Below, one piece after another: positions 1 through 8,478 of a stretch of 50,710 nt of DNA. The stretch is from contig NZ_FCOA02000045.1 of assembly GCF_001544875.2 (NCBI RefSeq), forward strand, positions 1-50,710, in the 5' to 3' direction. Each line of letters begins with the position of its first letter. Positions within the stretch are counted from its first letter, which is position 1. The notes below the pieces were generated by a model. It searched no databases and had not been told where the DNA came from. It worked only from the letters and a program-made list of their open reading frames with translations. The translations under genes and the position numbers were made by a program. Source of the stretch: Caballeronia hypogeia. Its GTDB lineage: Bacteria > Pseudomonadota > Gammaproteobacteria > Burkholderiales > Burkholderiaceae.

Positions 1-41
1 GTGTGAAAGTAGGTAATCGTCAGGCTCCTCATGCCGAAAAC

Positions 42-72
42 AAAAACCCCACCCCACAAAGGTGGGGTTTTT
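42..72. terminator. Intrinsic terminator, bidirectional
   Basis: A perfect 12-bp stem (5' arm AAAAACCCCACC at 42-53, 3' arm GGTGGGGTTTTT at 61-72) with a 7-nt loop. The arm ends supply a T-run on both strands. It probably ends a gene lying upstream of the window and insulates the oxidoreductase gene that follows. Confidence 0.85.
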
Positions 73-184
73 GCGTTGGAAGGTCCGAAATCGCTGAATC
101 GCGAGCGTCGGACGGCGGGATGCCTTGCCATCCAGCGCTAAAATCTCTCTTCGTATTTCCCACGGCAACGTCCGCCCAGTCCCC

Positions 185-1819
185 ATGCTACGTCTAAGCG
201 AAATCAAGCTCCCGCTCGATCATCCCGAATCGGCTATCGAAACCGCGGTTCTCGCGCGTCTTGCGGAGATCGACGTCGGCAAGAACGAACTCGTGCGATT
301 TCACGTATTTCGCCGCGCACATGACGCGCGCAAGAAGGCCGACATCAAGCTGACGTACATCATCGATGTCGAATTGCAGGACGAAGCATCCGTGCTGCAA
401 CGTTTCGATGGTCGTCCGCATCCGCATGTCGCGGTAACGCCGGACATGGCGTATCGCTTCGTGGCGCAAGCACCGGCGCATTCGACGCTGCTGCGGCCTG
501 TCGTCATTGGCATGGGGCCGTGTGGATTGTTCGCTGGTTTGATCCTCGCGCAAATGGGCTTCCGGCCGATCATCCTGGAGCGCGGCAAGGCCGTGCGCGA
601 GCGGACGAAGGACACATGGGGCCTCTGGCGACGCAACGAACTGAATCCCGAGTCGAACGTGCAGTTCGGCGAGGGCGGCGCGGGAACATTCTCCGATGGC
701 AAGCTCTACAGCCAGATCAAGGACCCGAAACACTATGGCCGCAAGGTGCTCGATGAATTCGTGAAGGCCGGCGCGCCCGAAGACATTCTGTTCCTGAGCC
801 GTCCGCACATCGGTACGTTCCGGCTCGTGAGCATGGTCGAGAAGATGCGCGCGCAGATTCATCAGCTCGGAGGCGAAGTTCGATTCCAGCATCGCGTCGA
901 GGATATCGAGATCGATAACGGCAAGGTGCGCGGACTCAAGCTTTCGACCGGCGAAACGCTGCGCTGCGATCACGTCGTGCTCGCTGTCGGCCACAGCGCG
1001 CGCGATACGTTTCAGATGCTGCACGACCGTGGTGTCTATATGGAAGCCAAGCCGTTCTCGCTCGGGTTTCGTATCGAACATCCGCAGGGCTTGATCGATC
1101 GCGCGCGCTTCGGCAAATTCGCTGGTCACGAAATGCTCGGCGCGGCGGACTACAAGGTCGTCCATCACTGCAGCAACGGGCGCGCCGTCTACAGCTTTTG
1201 CATGTGCCCGGGCGGCACGGTCGTCGCGGCGACATCGGAGCCGGGGCGCGTCGTCACGAACGGCATGAGCCAGTATTCGCGCGCCGAGCGCAACGCGAAC
1301 GCGGGCATCGTCGTGGGCATCACGCCGGACGACTACCCTGGCGGTCCGCTCGCCGGCATCGATTTCCAGCGCAAGTGGGAAGAGCGCGCGTTCGAACTCG
1401 GCGGCGGTGATTACTCGGCGCCGGGGCAGCTGGTGGGCGACTTCATCGCGGGGCGGCCTTCGACCTCGCTCGGTTCGGTCGTTCCGTCGTACAAGCCGGG
1501 CGTTAAGCCGACCGACCTCAGCACTGCGCTGCCCGATTACGTGATCGAGGCGATCCGCGAAGCCTTGCCGGAACTCGACAAGAAGATCAAAGGTTTCGCG
1601 ATGCATGACGCCGTGCTGACTGGCGTCGAGACGCGAACATCCTCTCCGCTGCGGCTGCGTCGGAAGGACGACTATCAGAGCATGAACGTCGAGGGCCTGT
1701 ATCCGGCAGGCGAGGGCGCGGGATACGCGGGCGGAATCTATTCGGCCGCGATCGATGGAATCGAAGTGGCCGAGGCCGTCGCGAAAAGCATGATGGCGAG
1801 CCAAGCGGCGACCGCATGA
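185..1819 (+). CDS. NAD(P)/FAD-dependent oxidoreductase (COG2509-like)
   Basis: Predicted flavoprotein of 544 residues. An N-terminal extension of about 100 residues precedes an FAD/NAD dinucleotide-binding motif GMGPCG at residues 109-114, followed by an acidic/basic strand (LERGKAVRER) typical of the Rossmann FAD fold. A C-terminal segment GLYPAGEGAGYAGGI matches the second FAD-contacting motif of this family. The substrate is not known for the family, so no reaction is assigned. The ATG at 185 is preferred over an upstream TTG at 125 because the protein then begins MLRLSEIKLP, as family members do; no clear ribosome binding site is visible. It stands alone between two terminators, convergent with the uxaA operon. 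Confidence 0.85.
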   Translation: MLRLSEIKLPLDHPESAIETAVLARLAEIDVGKNELVRFHVFRRAHDARKKADIKLTYIIDVELQDEASVLQRFDGRPHPHVAVTPDMAYRFVAQAPAHSTLLRPVVIGMGPCGLFAGLILAQMGFRPIILERGKAVRERTKDTWGLWRRNELNPESNVQFGEGGAGTFSDGKLYSQIKDPKHYGRKVLDEFVKAGAPEDILFLSRPHIGTFRLVSMVEKMRAQIHQLGGEVRFQHRVEDIEIDNGKVRGLKLSTGETLRCDHVVLAVGHSARDTFQMLHDRGVYMEAKPFSLGFRIEHPQGLIDRARFGKFAGHEMLGAADYKVVHHCSNGRAVYSFCMCPGGTVVAATSEPGRVVTNGMSQYSRAERNANAGIVVGITPDDYPGGPLAGIDFQRKWEERAFELGGGDYSAPGQLVGDFIAGRPSTSLGSVVPSYKPGVKPTDLSTALPDYVIEAIREALPELDKKIKGFAMHDAVLTGVETRTSSPLRLRRKDDYQSMNVEGLYPAGEGAGYAGGIYSAAIDGIEVAEAVAKSMMASQAATA

Positions 1820-1846
1820 AAAAAGCGCGCCGGGACACGGCGCGCT
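1819..1846 (-). terminator. Terminator of the uxa-type operon
   Basis: Stem AGCGCGCCG (1824-1832) pairs with CGGCGCGCT (1838-1846). On the minus strand it is followed by a run of six T (plus-strand A-run 1819-1824). It lies just past the uxaA stop codon and overlaps the end of the convergent oxidoreductase gene. Confidence 0.8.
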
Positions 1847-1880
1847 CTTGCTCACATCGGCACGAAGCCGGGGAATCAGA

Positions 1881-3422
1881 TCAAGTCACCACGCCCACCT
1901 GCCAGGGCACGAACTCGCTCTGTCCGTAACCGTGGATTTCGCTCTTCGACGCCACGCCCGACGCGCAGTCGAGCATCATCTGGAAGATCTGCTCGCCGAG
2001 CTGTTCGATGGTCGCGGAGCCGTCGATCACGCCGCCGCAGTTGATATCCATGTCCTCTTCCTGCCGCTCCCACAGCGCGGTGTTGGTCGCGAGCTTGAGC
2101 GAAGGCGAGGGGGCGCAGCCATAGGCAGAGCCGCGCCCGGTCGTGAAGCAAATCAGGTTCGCGCCGGACGCGACTTGTCCCGTCGCCGACATCGGATCGT
2201 AGCCAGGCGAATCCATGAACACGAAACCCTTCGCGTCGATGCGCTGCGCGTACTCATACACTTCGACGAGATTCGTCGTCCCGCCTTTCGCGACCGCGCC
2301 GAGCGATTTTTCGAGGATCGTCGTCAAGCCGCCGACCTTGTTGCCCGCCGACGGATTGTTGTCCATCGCCGCGCCGTTGCGCTCGCAGTACTCTTCCCAC
2401 CACTTGATGCGCGCGAGCAGCTTTTCGCCGACTTCGCGGCTCACGGCGCGTCGCGTCAGCAGATGTTCCGCGCCATACACCTCGGGCGTCTCGGAAAGAA
2501 TCGCCGTGCCGCCGTGCGCGACGAGTTTATCGACCGCCGCGCCCAGCGCCGGATTCGCCGAAATCCCCGAATAGCCGTCCGATCCGCCGCACTGCAATCC
2601 GACGATCAGATGCGACGCGGGCACCGGCTCGCGTTGCACGCGATTCGCATCGGCGAGCATCTCCTTCACCAACGCGATGCCGCGTTCGATCGTCTTGCGC
2701 GTGCCGCCGCTGTCCTGAATCGTGAAACTCTTGAGCTTCTCGCCGTCCTTCAGGCCGCTCGATTCGAGCACGCCCGCGATCTGATTCGTCTCGCATCCCA
2801 GCCCGACGAACAGCACCGAATGAAAATTCGGATGCACCGCGTAACCCGACAGCGTGCGCCGCAAAATCTGCAAGCCTTCGCCCAGCGTGTCGATGCCGCA
2901 TCCGAGACCGTGCGTCAGCGCGATCACGCCATCCACATTCGGATAATCCGCGAGCGCTTCCGGATGCACGTCGCGCCGGAAGTGATCCGCAATCGCGCGC
3001 GCGACCGTCGCCGAACAGTTCACGCTCGTCAGCACGCCGACGAAATTGCGCGTCGCCACGCGACCGTCTTCGCGGCGGATGCCCATGAAGGTCGCGGGTG
3101 CATCGACGAACGGCGTCGGATGTTTGTCTATGCCGAATTCGTGCTCTCGCGCGAAATCGGCCATCGACAGATTGTGCGTGTGAACGTGCTGTCCGCGCGA
3201 AATCGCCTCGCGCGCCACGCCGATGATCTGGTTGTAGCGCTTCACGGGCGCGCCCGCGGCGATGTCGCGCGTCGCGATCTTGTGGCCCGGCGGAATCAGG
3301 CCGGCGACGACGAGATCCTCCGACGCGACCCGCGCGCCGGAGAGCAACTGACGCGTCGCGATCACGACGTCGTCGTTGGGATGCAGCCGGATGACCGCAT
3401 GGTCGGTGGATGTGGTGGACAT
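1881..3422 (-). CDS. uxaA: Altronate dehydratase family protein (UxaA-like)
   Basis: A protein of 513 residues that aligns by eye with the UxaA/GarD family, iron-dependent dehydratases that convert D-altronate (or a related sugar acid) to 2-keto-3-deoxygluconate. The first ~90 residues form a SAF-type domain (AVIRLHPNDDVVIATRQLL). The body carries family signatures such as SVNCSATVARAIADHF, GLQCGGSDGYSGISANPALG and GCETNQIAG, whose cysteines are candidate metal ligands. It is the last gene of a three-gene operon, 10 bp after the transporter, and ends at a strong terminator. Substrate identity is inferred from family and neighbours; other aldonates or aldarates are possible. Confidence 0.85.
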   Translation of the reverse strand: MSTTSTDHAVIRLHPNDDVVIATRQLLSGARVASEDLVVAGLIPPGHKIATRDIAAGAPVKRYNQIIGVAREAISRGQHVHTHNLSMADFAREHEFGIDKHPTPFVDAPATFMGIRREDGRVATRNFVGVLTSVNCSATVARAIADHFRRDVHPEALADYPNVDGVIALTHGLGCGIDTLGEGLQILRRTLSGYAVHPNFHSVLFVGLGCETNQIAGVLESSGLKDGEKLKSFTIQDSGGTRKTIERGIALVKEMLADANRVQREPVPASHLIVGLQCGGSDGYSGISANPALGAAVDKLVAHGGTAILSETPEVYGAEHLLTRRAVSREVGEKLLARIKWWEEYCERNGAAMDNNPSAGNKVGGLTTILEKSLGAVAKGGTTNLVEVYEYAQRIDAKGFVFMDSPGYDPMSATGQVASGANLICFTTGRGSAYGCAPSPSLKLATNTALWERQEEDMDINCGGVIDGSATIEQLGEQIFQMMLDCASGVASKSEIHGYGQSEFVPWQVGVVT

Positions 3423-3432
3423 GATCTTTTAC

Positions 3433-4719
3433 TTAGATGGTGGACGGAGCGCGCCCGTCGGTGCGCGCTTTTTCCTCTTCTTCGGCGCGATTGAGCGGTT
3501 CGATCTTGCCGACGATTACAAGATAGCTGAACGCGCCGAGGAAGCAGAAGCCGCCCGCGACGCACAGCGGAATCACGAACGAGCCCTTGGTGATCGCGAG
3601 CATCACGCCGGTGAAGGTCGTGATGACAATACCCGCCAGGTTCGACGCGAAATTCTGAATGCCGCCGATCGACGCGACGTGATCCGGCGTCGGCGCGACG
3701 TCGCTGGGCAGCGACCAGATCGATGCGGCCGCGAACGCAAGGCTCGCGTAAGCGATGCCGAAGAACGCGAGCATCAGATAGATGTTGGTGACGAACGCGC
3801 ACAACGTGATCACCGACGACATCAGCATGCCGCCGACCATGCAGGTCTTGCGCGCCGCCGTGAGGCTCCAGCCGCGCTTGAAGAGCGAATCCGACACGAC
3901 GCCGCCGAGCCAGCCGCCGGGAATCGACATGAGCGCGGGAATCGTGCCGAGCGTGCCGAGCGACTTGAGCGAGAAGCCATGCGCCTGCACGAGATAGCTC
4001 GGGAACCAGGTGATGAAGAAGTAGATGACGAAGTTCAGGCAGAAGAAGCCGAGCATCATGCCCCACAGCGTGCGGTACTTGAACAGCGAGCCCCACGACA
4101 CCTTGTTCTTCGGCGCGACCGGCACCGGCGCGACGTCGGTTTCGCCGGTCAGATCGCCTTTCGACTTGTTACGGTAGATGAGGAACCAGCCGAGAATCCA
4201 CACGAAACCGATCACGCCGGTGATGACGAACGACGCCTCCCAGCCGAACGAGCTGATGATGAGCGCGACGACCGGAATCGACAGCGCCGAACCCACGCGC
4301 GAGCCGGAATCGAAAATACTCGTGGCGAACGCGCGCTGATCCTTCTTGAACCATTGCGACACGAGCTTCGCGCACGACGGATACGCGCCCGCTTCGCCGA
4401 TGCCCAGCATCAGGCGGCAGCCGAACATGCCCATGACGCTCGACGCGACCGCGGTCAGCGCCGTGAACACCGACCACCAGCCCACCGCGAGCGGCAGCGC
4501 GATGCGCGCGCCGACGCGGTCGACGAACCAGCCGAACGGCATCTGCATGAGCGCGTAGCTCCAGAAGAAGCCGCTCAGGATGAAGCCCATTTCAGCCGGG
4601 CCGATGTTGAGCGCTTTTTCGATCTGCGGCGCGGCGACCGCGAGATTGGCGCGATCGATGTAATTGATCGCGATGGCCAGGAAGGCCAGAAATATCACTA
4701 CCCAACGCATTTTGCGCAT
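3433..4719 (-). CDS. MFS transporter, hexuronate/aldarate type (ExuT/GudP-like)
   Basis: A 428-residue major facilitator of the anion:cation symporter family, with about 12 hydrophobic helices. The N-terminus (NYIDRANLAVAAPQI) and the loop 2-3 motif GWFVDRVGAR are typical of ExuT, GudP and related importers of sugar acids. A strong ribosome binding site (GGAGGAGA) precedes ATG 4719, which decides the start over the nearby ATG 4710. It sits between the uxaB-like and uxaA genes and most likely brings the pathway substrate (hexuronate, altronate or similar) into the cell. Confidence 0.85.
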   Translation of the reverse strand: MRKMRWVVIFLAFLAIAINYIDRANLAVAAPQIEKALNIGPAEMGFILSGFFWSYALMQMPFGWFVDRVGARIALPLAVGWWSVFTALTAVASSVMGMFGCRLMLGIGEAGAYPSCAKLVSQWFKKDQRAFATSIFDSGSRVGSALSIPVVALIISSFGWEASFVITGVIGFVWILGWFLIYRNKSKGDLTGETDVAPVPVAPKNKVSWGSLFKYRTLWGMMLGFFCLNFVIYFFITWFPSYLVQAHGFSLKSLGTLGTIPALMSIPGGWLGGVVSDSLFKRGWSLTAARKTCMVGGMLMSSVITLCAFVTNIYLMLAFFGIAYASLAFAAASIWSLPSDVAPTPDHVASIGGIQNFASNLAGIVITTFTGVMLAITKGSFVIPLCVAGGFCFLGAFSYLVIVGKIEPLNRAEEEEKARTDGRAPSTI

Positions 4720-4818
4720 TGCTTGTCTCCTCCGGGATGGGGCGGCATTTTCATGTTTGGCGACTTGACCGCGATGCCGGCGCGGCGCGTCGTGATTCGA
4801 AAACAGTCGTACCGCTCT

Positions 4819-5943
4819 TCAGGCGGTTTTGAGCGCGCCACGCAGACGCTTTTGTTCGATGTCGAGCTTCAGTTCGCGCGCCAGATCGATCACGGGCTGA
4901 AAACGGCGAACCTTTTTCTCGTCGTGATTGCGCGCGATGTCCGCGAGACGGTGCACCAGAAAGGGATTCTCGAAGCGGTCGCGCACGCTCGCGAGATAGT
5001 CCGTCGCGACTTCGCGCTGGCCGAGCGCCGTGAATACCGGCAGCACCTCGTCGCGCCACACGGCTTCGAGCGGATCGCGGAACGCTGGATCGCGCATCGC
5101 GTCGAGCACGGTCATGTCGGGCGAGCCTTCGCGCGCGCGCCAGATTTCCGCGAGCATCGTGTGGCCGAGATTGAGCATCAGGAGCTTCAGGCGTTCGTAG
5201 TGCGCGAGATCGTCGGTGATGACGATGTCTTCGTGCTCGCACGGCAGCGTCATGCCGGCCTTTCGCTCGATCGCCCACAGCGCATACGGCTCCGCGATCG
5301 CGCCGACTGGCTCGATCGGTTCCGAAACAATCCGGTCGACGAGCGAATTCACCCACACGCAGTCTTTCGTCAGATAGCCGATGAACGCGTCATCGACCTG
5401 CCAGCCGCGCGCCACGCCGACAACCAGGTCGCGCAGCGTGTCGCCGTTGCGCGAAACGAGTTCGCACGGCAAAAGCGTGATCGGCGCCGCGCCCGCCTGA
5501 AAGCGCGCATGCAGCAACACCGCGAGCTTCGCCGCGAAGCCGCGCGGCGTGCGCTGGCCGTCGAGAAGATCGGCGCTGTCTTCATCGAAGAGCGCGTAGC
5601 CGGCGTCCGCCGTGTTCGAAACGATCACTTTCACGTCGCGCTTCACGCGCTCGATCAGTAGTGGCCAGTCCTCGTTCGCGTGCAGCGCTTCGGTGATCGA
5701 ATCGCATTCGACGGTCGTATCGACGGTTTCGTCGCGGCGGCGTCCGCGAATGCGCACCGGATAGCGGCCGGCGGCGCGCAAGGCATCGACGCGCGCGCGG
5801 CTGTCGGCGCTGGACGTGGTCTGCACGACCGTGATCTTGCCGAGGGCCTTCGCCGGATCGCGGCGCGCCGCGTCGGCGACAAAGAAATCCACGTGGGCTT
5901 GCAGGAAACGGCTCGTGCCGAACTGGAGAATCGGATTGCTCAT
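4819..5943 (-). CDS. Mannitol dehydrogenase-family oxidoreductase (UxaB/tagaturonate-reductase-like)
   Basis: Polyol-specific long-chain dehydrogenase of 374 residues. The N-terminus LQFGTSRFLQAHVDFF is the Rossmann start of the family, and the catalytic K-x4-N-x2-H signature is present as KLLMLNLGH in the C-terminal half. Family members interconvert a keto acid and a sugar acid with NAD(H), for example tagaturonate and altronate. At 374 residues it is clearly shorter than E. coli UxaB (about 480), so it may belong to a subfamily with another substrate. The start was moved to ATG 5943, where the conserved N-terminus begins. It is the first gene of the operon, divergent from the FCD regulator. 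Confidence 0.8.
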   Translation of the reverse strand: MSNPILQFGTSRFLQAHVDFFVADAARRDPAKALGKITVVQTTSSADSRARVDALRAAGRYPVRIRGRRRDETVDTTVECDSITEALHANEDWPLLIERVKRDVKVIVSNTADAGYALFDEDSADLLDGQRTPRGFAAKLAVLLHARFQAGAAPITLLPCELVSRNGDTLRDLVVGVARGWQVDDAFIGYLTKDCVWVNSLVDRIVSEPIEPVGAIAEPYALWAIERKAGMTLPCEHEDIVITDDLAHYERLKLLMLNLGHTMLAEIWRAREGSPDMTVLDAMRDPAFRDPLEAVWRDEVLPVFTALGQREVATDYLASVRDRFENPFLVHRLADIARNHDEKKVRRFQPVIDLARELKLDIEQKRLRGALKTA

Positions 5944-6036
5944 CGTGGTGGCATGTTGTCTGGGAACGGTTCCAGATCGACGCAAAAATATCGGCCGCCT
6001 GGCCTTACCGGATTGCATACTAGTGTCTTGAAATAG

Positions 6037-6052
6037 AATTGGTCAAGCCACT
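6037..6052. promoter_or_regulatory. Candidate operator in the uxaB-gntR divergent region
   Basis: The sequence AATTGGTCAAGCCACT contains an imperfect dyad TTGG-TCAAG-CCAC. FCD-type GntR regulators bind short dyads of the form TGGT-n-ACCA, so this is a plausible site for the neighbouring regulator. The symmetry is only 3-4 bp per side. Confidence 0.35.
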
Positions 6053-6154
6053 TTAAAGCGGTCAAAATGTGTCGAACGCCCGTCCCACGGTGCGTCAACC
6101 CTTTCGCTGATTACAATCCACGTTTTCCCCGAGACGAAAAAGCAGGAGTCGCAC

Positions 6155-6853
6155 GTGAGTGTCAAACCAGCCGAAACGCGCCGCCTCTATTTACAGATCG
6201 CCGACAAGTTGCGCGGGTTGATCGAACAGAAGGATTTCGCACCGAACGGCCGTCTGCCGTCGGAGCGCGAACTGGCGCAGACGCTCGGCGTGTCGCGACC
6301 ATCTGTGCGCGAGGCGCTCGTCGCGCTGGAGTTGGAGGGGCGCGTCGAAATCCGCATGGGCTCGGGCGTGTATATCGTCGCGGCGCCCGCCGCCAAGCCG
6401 CCGACGAGCGAAGGCGAACTGGGCGAAAGCCCGATCGAGATCATGAACGCGCGCAGTGTGATCGAAGGCGCGATCGCCGCGAGCGTCGCGCCGTTCGCCA
6501 AGCCGAAGGAACTGAAAGCGCTGCGTGCGGTATTCGAGATGATGGCCCGGGAAGTGGATAACGGTCAGGTTCCGCAGGCTGCCGATCGCGCGTTTCACAT
6601 CGCGATTGCGCAGATGACGGGCAACGACGTGCTGGTGCGCACGGTTGGCAGTCTGTACGACGAGCGACACAGTCCGTTATCGTCGACGCTGCGGGGACAC
6701 TTCGAAGGAGAGGAAACCTGGGCCGCCGCGCTGGGCGAGCATCGGGAGATTCTGGAAGCGCTGGAAGCGCGCGACGCGATACAGGCACAGGCCGCCATGC
6801 AACGGCACATGCGTCAGTCCGCGGCGCGTCTGATGACCAGGCGCAAAAACTGA
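6155..6853 (+). CDS. GntR-family regulator, FCD (FadR/UxuR) subfamily
   Basis: Transcription factor of 232 residues. A winged helix at about residues 10-78 contains LPSERELAQTLGVSRPSVREALVALE and the wing GRVEIRMGSGVYI. An all-helical FCD ligand domain follows at about 95-225, with histidines in AFHIAIAQMTGN and GEHREILEAL that would bind metal or ligand. The start is GTG 6155, with an AGGAG box six bases upstream. It is divergent from the uxaB-like operon, the usual position of a local repressor released by a pathway intermediate. Hexuronate/altronate control is inferred from context only. Confidence 0.9.
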   Translation: MSVKPAETRRLYLQIADKLRGLIEQKDFAPNGRLPSERELAQTLGVSRPSVREALVALELEGRVEIRMGSGVYIVAAPAAKPPTSEGELGESPIEIMNARSVIEGAIAASVAPFAKPKELKALRAVFEMMAREVDNGQVPQAADRAFHIAIAQMTGNDVLVRTVGSLYDERHSPLSSTLRGHFEGEETWAAALGEHREILEALEARDAIQAQAAMQRHMRQSAARLMTRRKN

Positions 6854-6858
6854 CCCCA

Positions 6859-6886
6859 GCGCGCGCTCGGAACGCGCGCCGGTTTT
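6859..6886. terminator. Weak candidate terminator between convergent genes
   Basis: Arms GCGCGCG (6859-6865) and CGCGCGC (6873-6879) can pair, followed by CGGTTTTG on the plus strand. The T-run is only four bases, so this is a modest candidate for ending the gntR transcript. Confidence 0.4.
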
Positions 6887-6901
6887 GCAGCGATGACCGC
6901 G

Positions 6902-7222
6902 TCAGCCCGGGTAGGCCTCATCGACCTTCAGGCCGGCCAGCTTGAAGATGACGCGCAGTGTCTGCGGCGCGATCTCCCGGCGCGAGGCGAGCGTTGTCAG
7001 GACGAAGTCCATCACCTTGGCGTACTTCAGCATCGTCAGGCACGACTCGATGTCCGTTGCACCGTCGCGCATCGATTCGGCGAGGCGCAACATTTCCACG
7101 GAAATCTCTCGGGCCATTTCCAGTTCGAGCTGCTGCTTTTCACTCCACGCGGGCATCGCGGTCAGCGCCGCGAGCATTTCCTGAAACTGCTTTTCTGCTT
7201 TCTTGTCCGGGATCGCATCCAT
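6902..7222 (-). CDS. Conserved hypothetical protein, 106 aa
   Basis: A soluble, mostly helical protein with no signal peptide or membrane segment. Its composition (EKQFQEMLAALTAMP, QLELEMAREISVEMLRLAES) suggests an amphipathic helical bundle, and an in-frame run to the stop codon with a GAGGA box six bases before ATG 7222 supports it as a real gene. I do not recognise the family. It is convergent with the gntR gene and divergent from the methyltransferase. Confidence 0.7.
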   Translation of the reverse strand: MDAIPDKKAEKQFQEMLAALTAMPAWSEKQQLELEMAREISVEMLRLAESMRDGATDIESCLTMLKYAKVMDFVLTTLASRREIAPQTLRVIFKLAGLKVDEAYPG

Positions 7223-7602
7223 CGCCGTCCTCTCATGTTCGTGGCGCCGGCGAGTCGCATTCGCCGCGCTGTGCGTTAGGTGTTACGTAACAGGCCGGAC
7301 GCGGGTGACAACGCTCCACGTGTCGAGGCGCAGCCTGTTACCAGCTTGTTGCTCCTGCGTGCTGCATCGGTACGTGGGCTCGAGGCCACGCTGTGTCGTC
7401 TCTTCCAATGGCCTCATTGTCGGACGATGCACAAAATGTTCCATGCGTTTCTATCGCAACGCATTGGCCGATGAGCCAGTGCCGGAACAAGAGCGTCTTC
7501 GCGCTTTTGGGTAAACTTCCCCTTTTGAGACGGCAGAACCAGCGGTTAGCGCACATTCGGCGCGAACATGCTCCGCTTTTCATTCACCACGTCACTATCA
7601 CG
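7223..7602. other. Intergenic region between divergent genes
   Basis: This 380-bp stretch holds no convincing gene. It carries one perfect 12-bp palindrome (listed separately) and presumably the promoters of both flanking genes. Open frames that run through it lack family resemblance. Confidence 0.6.
7281..7292. promoter_or_regulatory. Perfect 12-bp palindrome TGTTACGTAACA
   Basis: TGTTACGTAACA is fully self-complementary and lies 59 bp upstream of the start of the 106-aa gene, in a region divergent to the methyltransferase. Such short perfect dyads are typical binding sites for dimeric repressors. The regulator is unknown. Confidence 0.5.
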
Positions 7603-8478
7603 ATGGCCAAGAAGTCTTCCGAGTCGGCTCCGGGCACACCCGACCCCTCCACCAAACACGAAATCCGCCCCGGCCAGTCCATCGAACTGCTGAAGGAGCT
7701 GCACATCCTCACGCGCGACGGCAAGATGAACCAGGACAGCCGCCGCAAACTGAAACAGGTGTATCACCTCTATCAGTTCATCGAACCGCTTCTCGCCGAA
7801 GTGCATGCGCGCCAGGGGGCCGTATCACTGGTCGACCACGGCGCGGGCAAGTCTTACCTTGGCTTCATTCTCTACGATCTCTTCTTCAAGACTCTGCGCG
7901 ATCGGTCACACATCTTTGGAATCGAGACGCGCGAGGAGCTGGTAAAAAAATCCGAGGAATTGGCGCAGCGCTTGGGGTTTACAGGGATGTCGTTTCTGAA
8001 TCTGTCGGTGGCCGAATCAATTGATTCCGATCGTCTACCTGATTCGATCGATGTCGTCACCGCGCTGCACGCATGCAATACCGCTACCGACGACGCGATC
8101 CAGTTCGCTCTGCAGAAGAAAGCGAAATACATCGTCGTGGTGCCGTGCTGCCAGGCGGAAGTCGCTTCCGTATTGCGCAAAAACAAGCAGCATTCGCTGT
8201 CGAAGAACGTACTCACGGAAATGTGGCGGCATCCGCTGCACACGCGCGAATTCGGGAGCCAGATCACGAACGTGTTGCGCTGCCTGCAACTCGAATCGCA
8301 TGGCTATCAGGTGACAGTGACGGAACTCGTCGGCTGGGAACACTCGATGAAGAATGAACTGATCGTCGCGCAGTTCAAGGATTTGCCGCGTGGCCGGCCG
8401 GCGCAGCGGCTGTCGGACGTGCTCGAAACGCTCGGACTGGACGAACTGCGCGAGCGATTCTTCGCGCCCGCGCAGTAA
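7603..8478 (+). CDS. Class I SAM-dependent methyltransferase (Methyltransf_32-like)
   Basis: A protein of 291 residues. The SAM-binding strand-loop appears as SLVDHGAGKSYLGFILYDL at about residues 75-93. Later come VVTALHACNTATDDAI and VVPCCQAEVAS, the HAC and PCC elements seen in the METTL25/Methyltransf_32 group. The N-terminal ~70 residues are helical and charged and could bind nucleic acid. The true substrate is not known. ATG 7603 was chosen because sequence upstream in the frame looks non-coding; no strong ribosome binding site is visible. Its stop codon abuts the stop of the convergent DUF1415 gene. Confidence 0.8.
   Translation: MAKKSSESAPGTPDPSTKHEIRPGQSIELLKELHILTRDGKMNQDSRRKLKQVYHLYQFIEPLLAEVHARQGAVSLVDHGAGKSYLGFILYDLFFKTLRDRSHIFGIETREELVKKSEELAQRLGFTGMSFLNLSVAESIDSDRLPDSIDVVTALHACNTATDDAIQFALQKKAKYIVVVPCCQAEVASVLRKNKQHSLSKNVLTEMWRHPLHTREFGSQITNVLRCLQLESHGYQVTVTELVGWEHSMKNELIVAQFKDLPRGRPAQRLSDVLETLGLDELRERFFAPAQ

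Noticed and set aside
194..1855. A 553-codon minus-strand frame opposite the FAD oxidoreductase
   Set aside because: Shadow of the real gene; the plus-strand frame has intact FAD motifs, the minus-strand one has none.
3376..5661. A 761-codon plus-strand frame opposite the uxa transporter and dehydrogenase
   Set aside because: Low-complexity composition rich in Arg, Glu and Asp, antisense to recognised genes, and crosses their junction.
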